Source: Planctomycetota bacterium (GTDB lineage: Bacteria; Planctomycetota; SZUA-567; H5-PLA8). From it: a stretch of 64,000 nt of DNA. The DNA is taken from contig JAOSKN010000002.1 of the NCBI GenBank assembly GCA_027493525.1, positions 1,707,326-1,771,325 on the forward strand, read 5' to 3'. Below are positions 63,159 through 64,000 of this stretch, piece by piece. The number at the start of each line of letters is the position of its first letter. The stretch's first letter is position 1. The notes beneath the pieces are model-generated. The model was given only the letters and a program-made list of their open reading frames with translations, had not been told where the DNA came from and made no database searches. The position numbers and the translations under genes are program-made.

Positions 63159-64000
63159 ATGCGGTTGGCCTCTTTGCGGGTCATGGTGCTGGCAATCGTT
63201 TGCACGCTGGCGCTTGGCGCACTGCGCGCCGGGGAAGGCGGGGACGTGACGCAGGCGGAGTACGACCAGCTTAAGAAGGAGCTGGCGGACCTGCAGCGGA
63301 TGCTCGATTCCACGACCCCCGTGGGTCCCCGGTCGAGCGCGGTGGACGAAGCGCTGGACAACAAGTACGGCCCCGACGCGCGGGTCTCGACGCGCGCCGG
63401 CAAGCTGACCATCGGCGGGCTGCTCCAGGTCTGGTACTACAGCATCCAGAACGACAACCGCGGCTGGGTGGATGCCGATCAGCTCGGGAGCGTGCCGGGC
63501 GGCGGGGCCTCCTGGGGTTCGAACGAGGTCAACGACAACGATTCGTTCCGCGTGCGCCGCTCGCAATTGCGCTTCACGATGGACATCACCGAGAACATCA
63601 CGGGCGTGGTGATGATCGACCCGGCGCGCGAGGCGACGAGCTTCCCGACCTTCCCGGCGAACGTCGGCACGAGCGGCAGCACGGCGCCCGGCGGGACGCT
63701 CTCCGGGGACGGGGTGGCGTTCACCAATCCCGGCGTCTCGGCCGTGGGCGGCCCCGGCGGCGAAGGCGTGTTGGGCCACGTGCGCAATCCCGACGTCCGC
63801 TCGGGCGGAGGCCTGGCCAACCGCGCGCTGGAAGACGCGTACATCAACTACCACGGCGTGATCCCGCACCACGACTTCACGGTCGGGCAGTTCCGCCGGC
63901 GGCTGGGCGAGGAAGGCACGCGCGACGACGCGCAGCTCGATTTCACCGAACGGGCGATGATCACGCAGCTCGCCAGCCTCCGCGATCTGGGCATCCAAGC
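63159..64000 (+). CDS. outer-membrane porin, phosphate-selective porin-like (truncated by window end)
   Basis: The first 280 codons of an exported protein, open to the right edge. A signal peptide (RLASLRVMVLAIVCTLALGALRAGE) is followed by a short coiled coil (TQAEYDQLKKELADLQRMLD). Porin-like strands come next: LTIGGLLQVWYYSIQND, FRVRRSQLRFTMDITENITGVVMID, LEDAYINYHGVIPHHDFTVGQFRRRLGEEG and FTERAMITQLASLRDLGI. This order matches phosphate-selective porin O/P-type proteins with an N-terminal coiled coil for outer-membrane anchoring. ATG 63159 has GGGAGG about 8 bases upstream. It implies a diderm envelope. Confidence 0.82.
   Translation, partial: MRLASLRVMVLAIVCTLALGALRAGEGGDVTQAEYDQLKKELADLQRMLDSTTPVGPRSSAVDEALDNKYGPDARVSTRAGKLTIGGLLQVWYYSIQNDNRGWVDADQLGSVPGGGASWGSNEVNDNDSFRVRRSQLRFTMDITENITGVVMIDPAREATSFPTFPANVGTSGSTAPGGTLSGDGVAFTNPGVSAVGGPGGEGVLGHVRNPDVRSGGGLANRALEDAYINYHGVIPHHDFTVGQFRRRLGEEGTRDDAQLDFTERAMITQLASLRDLGIQ

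Overview
The window is about two-thirds GC and densely coded on both strands. Its mix of genes points to a Planctomycetota (PVC-type) bacterium, most likely an uncultivated one. The pointers are a sulfatase, Ser/Thr kinases with odd accessory domains, an ECF sigma/anti-sigma pair whose anti-sigma ends in a PDZ domain, PEGA/PQQ-repeat and WG-repeat proteins, DNRLRE and DUF1080-like proteins, a small SWIB protein and a Gfo/Idh/MocA oxidoreductase. This placement is inference; no rRNA or tRNA gene was found to anchor it.

Layout. 0-10 kb: a truncated secreted protein, a D-2-hydroxyacid dehydrogenase, a TIM-barrel sugar isomerase, a kinase/PP2C pair, a frameshifted serine-type sulfatase, a DUF3592 protein, a lipoprotein, a nitroreductase and an esterase. 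10-24.5 kb: Na/Pi cotransporter, Gfo/Idh/MocA protein, recQ, pdxA, a four-helix-bundle gene between inverted heptamer arrays, truD, a PQQ-propeller protein, and the sigma/anti-sigma operon. 25-35 kb: three large proteins (DUF4388-TPR-PEGA-PQQ, PrkA kinase, membrane spermidine-synthase-like/TPR) and a WG-repeat protein. 35-41.6 kb: a minus-strand set of two DNRLRE proteins around a YHS-like protein, facing a GntR/LacI-type regulator, then a zinc-ribbon/DUF1080-like protein. 42-50 kb: proB and the membrane arm of respiratory Complex I (nuoJKLMN, without nuoA-I). 50.5-55.4 kb: etfB and etfA separated by a toxin/antitoxin-like pair, a hypothetical gene, SWIB and serS. 55.6-64 kb: leucine-rich-repeat protein, M42-like peptidase, multidomain subtilase, a second kinase and the start of a porin.

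The most unusual signal is non-coding. At least eight intergenic sites carry short tandem repeats with an exact 7-bp period (units such as CAGATTA, TTGGTTC, GAGTTCC, CACAGAT, GAGGCTT). The unit sequence differs between sites but the period does not. Two sites have matching arrays in inverted orientation. One pair brackets a four-helix-bundle (S23/bAvd-like) gene between pdxA and truD; the other brackets a structured non-coding core of about 100 bp. They look like full and gene-less forms of a small mobile element whose ends are heptamer arrays. A second repeat family is a MITE-like 164-165-bp element with long terminal inverted repeats (755-919, 22485-22648), with a fragment at 28319-28345 that supplies the last codons of prkA.

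Caveat: six genes (sulfatase, YHS-like protein, proB twice, PBECR-like toxin, LRR protein, M42 peptidase) have their coding signal split by single-base shifts, several at C or G runs. This fits uncorrected indel errors in the assembly better than six real pseudogenes, so these genes are annotated as full length with the shift noted.
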